64,000 nt of DNA from Rotaria socialis (Eukaryota > Rotifera > Eurotatoria > Philodinida > Philodinidae), in assembly GCA_905331475.1 (NCBI GenBank), contig CAJNYU010001987.1, positions 186,001-250,000 of the forward strand, given 5' to 3'. Shown here in pieces: positions 61,101-64,000 of the stretch. Below the pieces are notes generated by a model. That model did no database searches and was not told the DNA's origin. It saw nothing but the letters and a program-made list of their open reading frames with translations. The position numbers were made by a program, and so were the translations under genes. Positions within the stretch are counted from its first letter, which is position 1, and every line of letters begins with the position of its first letter.

Positions 61101-64000
61101 GTACTTCTAAGTCAATCATCATTTCAACAACAACCCGCATTAGGAATTAATTTAATAAATAATACTAATTATGATGTTATACCATGTTCAATTGACAATC
61201 GTCTTGATGGTAATATGCAATTTATATTTGATTTATTTACAATAAATCAAACATTTAAAATTCAAACATTATTAAATAAAAATTTATTTCAAACCAATCA
61301 AAATCCGATTGAGTATAATTTAAATGTAAAAAGTAATTCTCAAAATCAATATGACACTAATAAATTCTTTTCACAAACAACAATCGATTTATTAAATGAA
61401 ATATTTCAAACTATGTTATGTCATTTTATTGAACAAAATCAATTTATATCATTTGAAATCTTTAATACAATTGAACATTTATTATCATCATATTTAATTA
61501 TTTCACTAGCGAATTATTCAAAGAATATGAATCAAAAACAATCATCAACACAAACAGAAATTATCAATAATAATCAACCACCAATTAATATTAATTTAAA
61601 ACCATTATTCATTATGTCAATTGATACATTAGATAAGTTACTAAAATTTCTCTTAGAATCATCACTAATTACAATACGTGTCTGGCATCATTTATTTTCT
61701 TTATTATATTACACAAGTACAAATACTGATTTAGCTAAACAAATGAAACAATTATGGTTTAAAGGTGATATTGAAAATAGTTTATTTGCAAAAGTTTGGT
61801 TAAAATTTATTCAAACAACACCGGATATGATTGATGAAAGTACAGTTGATATTGTGATTAATTATTTTGAACGATTATTTATGTGTGATGATGAAAATAT
61901 AAATATTATGGAAAATATCAAACTAAGTAAACGAGTGGCAACATCAGGTTAGTTTTAGTAGGCATTGTTTTGTGAACTGAAAATCAATACTATTGATGAA
62001 AAATAGAGATTTTATAAAAAACTAATTCACTAGATGATAGCAAAAGCAGATGCGCCTATCGAATCATACTTTAATCGGTAACTTTGAAACAGATCAGTTA
62101 AATATCAATACAATTTTCTGAATAATTCTTTCCTACGTACGGAGAAGTACAATAGTTCGGAGTGTACTTTGGCAAAAACACATCAAAATTTTGTTCAGTT
62201 CTCATGAAAGAATATGAATATAGATTGTTAGCGTCGACTGACTATGGTTTCGTTATATATGATATACGAAAGCCGATATTCATCGATGTATCTGATGACA
62301 ATCTTTTTCTTCACCTGCAATTTACTACAGCATGTTTTTTCAATACAATCTGAATCAATTCTGAAATACTCATTAGATCCTCACAAAATACGAAATTGCA
62401 AGTACCGGGATACAACTCAATTTATTGTTAGTACAATAGATATATAATAGTCACAGCTAGGCGAGGAACTAACCTAAATATACTACCATTATAACTGACC
62501 TTTGATTTCGTTTCTATTGTTGTGAGCAAATATTTCGACAATGATAAATATTATTCATTCGTAAAACTGAATAATAAATAAGTATGTTAAAGTTTTCTTC
62601 TTAGATGGATCTCCTCAATCTCAAGATACTTCATCATTGTCGTCAACCAATGTCAATAGTCTTTATCTTGATACTCTTCTATCAATTCTTGATCGTCTTA
62701 TAATCAATGGATTTCATGGACCTCTGAATTGTCATCTTAAATTTTTAAATTATCTCTTTAAACAAAATTTTTCGCAAGCAACATCATTCATACGTCTAAA
62801 ACTTTGTCGTAACATAATTGATTTTGTTTGGTCATTCTGTTATTCGTATTCACCACTTTCATTTACACAAACTGATATTCATCCATTAATATGTTTTCTT
62901 AATTATGATCGAATTCATCAACGTCAAACATCTTCTTCATCTTCATCGTCATCATCTTCATCAAATTCATTAATTCCTCCATCATCCGTTAATAAATGGC
63001 AATACATGAATACAGTTAATAAACTTTCTATGCAAAATAATCCATCGTCATCATCGTCAGCAGCAGCAACATTAAATGATTCAACAACGAATTCAAAATC
63101 AACATCAGCTCGTCGTCAATGTAATCTACATGATACATGTATTCGACAAATGATTTTATTGATAACGAAATTAATGAAAAATAAAAATGAATCGATTGAC
63201 CAACAACGTAAACGTTTTAAAATTGAAGAAAACGATATAAAAACAATTGAGGTCGATAGTGAACATTCCAATGATATTCTTGAATCAATTTATATTGAAA
63301 AACTTCTTTCAATTCTTTCAATGTGTCATTCATCACTTGATTCATCGCCGACAATATCATTAAATTCTTCTACAAAGTTTCTAGCTGCATCGACAACATC
63401 AACCAATCAATATTCATCATTTATTCATACAACTATTCATTTAAATCTAAACGATTTAATATCTGTTGGTGATAGCATTTACTATTGTTTATCATCATTT
63501 ATATCTCAACCAAATTATCTTTTACCAATACTTTGTCATTATTTAACTTCACATCCATTACTATCATCACCATTATTATTATTTATTATTTATTCAATAC
63601 ATAATTCAAAAATCTTATCAGAAGCTTTAAATCAATATAAACTAATCGATTTATTAGTTAACAATTTAATTACATATTCAAATTATCTATCAAATCAAAC
63701 GCAAATTTCATCTATACAACGTTTTTATGATCAAAGACAATCATCGAATAATACTATGGACATTGGTTCAATTAATTTATCGCCACAATGTCAAATTACA
63801 TGTTCAAATCCAAATGCATCGTCACCAGAAATTTTACTACAATCAAATAATAATCTTCAAACAGCATTACCATCATCATCACGTCGTTTACGTTCACCAC
63901 CATGGTCTTACACCTATCAACCTAATGAACAACGTTGTACATTAACAGTACAATTTCCTTATTCTATCATTTTAAAATCTATTCAAATAATACCATTTAC
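52192..64000 (+). CDS. BIRC6: BIRC6/BRUCE homologue, N-terminal ~2,890 residues (truncated by window end)
   Basis: Exons 52192-53100, 53900-55225, 55922-57159, 57789-59597, 59945-61947 and 62605->64000 remain in phase and the last is open to the window edge. The BIR domain is split by intron 1 (residues about 272-360). It has zinc ligands Cys325, Cys328, His345 and Cys352 (C-x2-C-x16-H-x6-C) and the RTFTLWPHAAYRW entry, closest to the BIRC6 type. The BIR position matches animal BIRC6. Exon 4 holds a beta-sandwich-like stretch (SRSYFVLDFGRLVTL...IARYIRITLIG), as found in the family. BIRC6 is a giant E2/E3 ubiquitin ligase that restrains caspases, SMAC and autophagy. Ser-, Asn- and Asp-rich tracts interrupt the body. 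The 3' acceptor of exon 4 is chosen for phase (57749 is incompatible). The UBC domain would lie beyond 64000. Confidence 0.92.

Overview
This is a eukaryotic (metazoan) nuclear window. It is A+T rich, with spliced genes carrying many 50-70 bp GT-AG introns plus a few introns of 0.3-1.5 kb, and wide gene-poor spacers. The gene content points to a bdelloid rotifer. The main clues are an intronless ADP-ribosyltransferase fused to a long kinesin-light-chain-type TPR array, two divergent rhodopsin-type GPCRs, and small repeat elements scattered between compact housekeeping genes. The lineage is an inference from family knowledge; nothing was searched.

Layout. 1-3.1 kb is a spacer with a long inverted repeat at its start. 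3.15-4.2 kb (-) is a GPCR with one intron. 4.2-9.6 kb is a spacer with a roughly 775 bp inverted-repeat element flanked by TA. 9.65-10.6 kb (+) is a RING protein with a paired Cys-rich tail. 10.9 kb (-) holds a tRNA-like gene. 11.1-12.8 kb is a repeat cluster containing an exact 230 bp duplication that ends on the window's only ambiguous base. 14.6-16.5 kb (-) is a GPCR with a very long second extracellular loop. 16.5-21.6 kb is empty. 21.6-24.8 kb (-) is the ART-TPR gene. 25.9-26.4 kb may hold an orphan two-exon fragment.

26.7-42.5 kb is the dense housekeeping block: PSMD13/Rpn9 (-); then, on the other side of a 463 bp divergent spacer, class III alcohol dehydrogenase (+, 15 exons), SmG (+, 2 exons) and a HERC4-type RCC1-HECT ubiquitin ligase (+, 22 exons). 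42.8-44.9 kb (-) is a single-pass membrane protein whose splicing I could not fully resolve. 48.0-48.9 kb (-) is a three-exon SAM-domain protein. 52.2 kb to the window end (+) is the N-terminal ~2,890 residues of a BIRC6/BRUCE homologue, cut off by the window edge before its UBC domain.

Three genes concern ubiquitin and the proteasome directly (HERC4-like HECT ligase, BIRC6, PSMD13), and the RING protein may be a fourth. Nothing suggests coordinated control beyond the PSMD13/ADH divergent promoter and the close ADH-SmG tandem. The most interesting protein is the ART-TPR gene, which puts an uncharacterised Rossmann-like N-terminal domain in front of an intact R-S-ExE ADP-ribosyltransferase and about 14 near-identical TPRs. 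Exon boundaries were worked out by hand from splice motifs and reading-phase agreement, with no transcript data.
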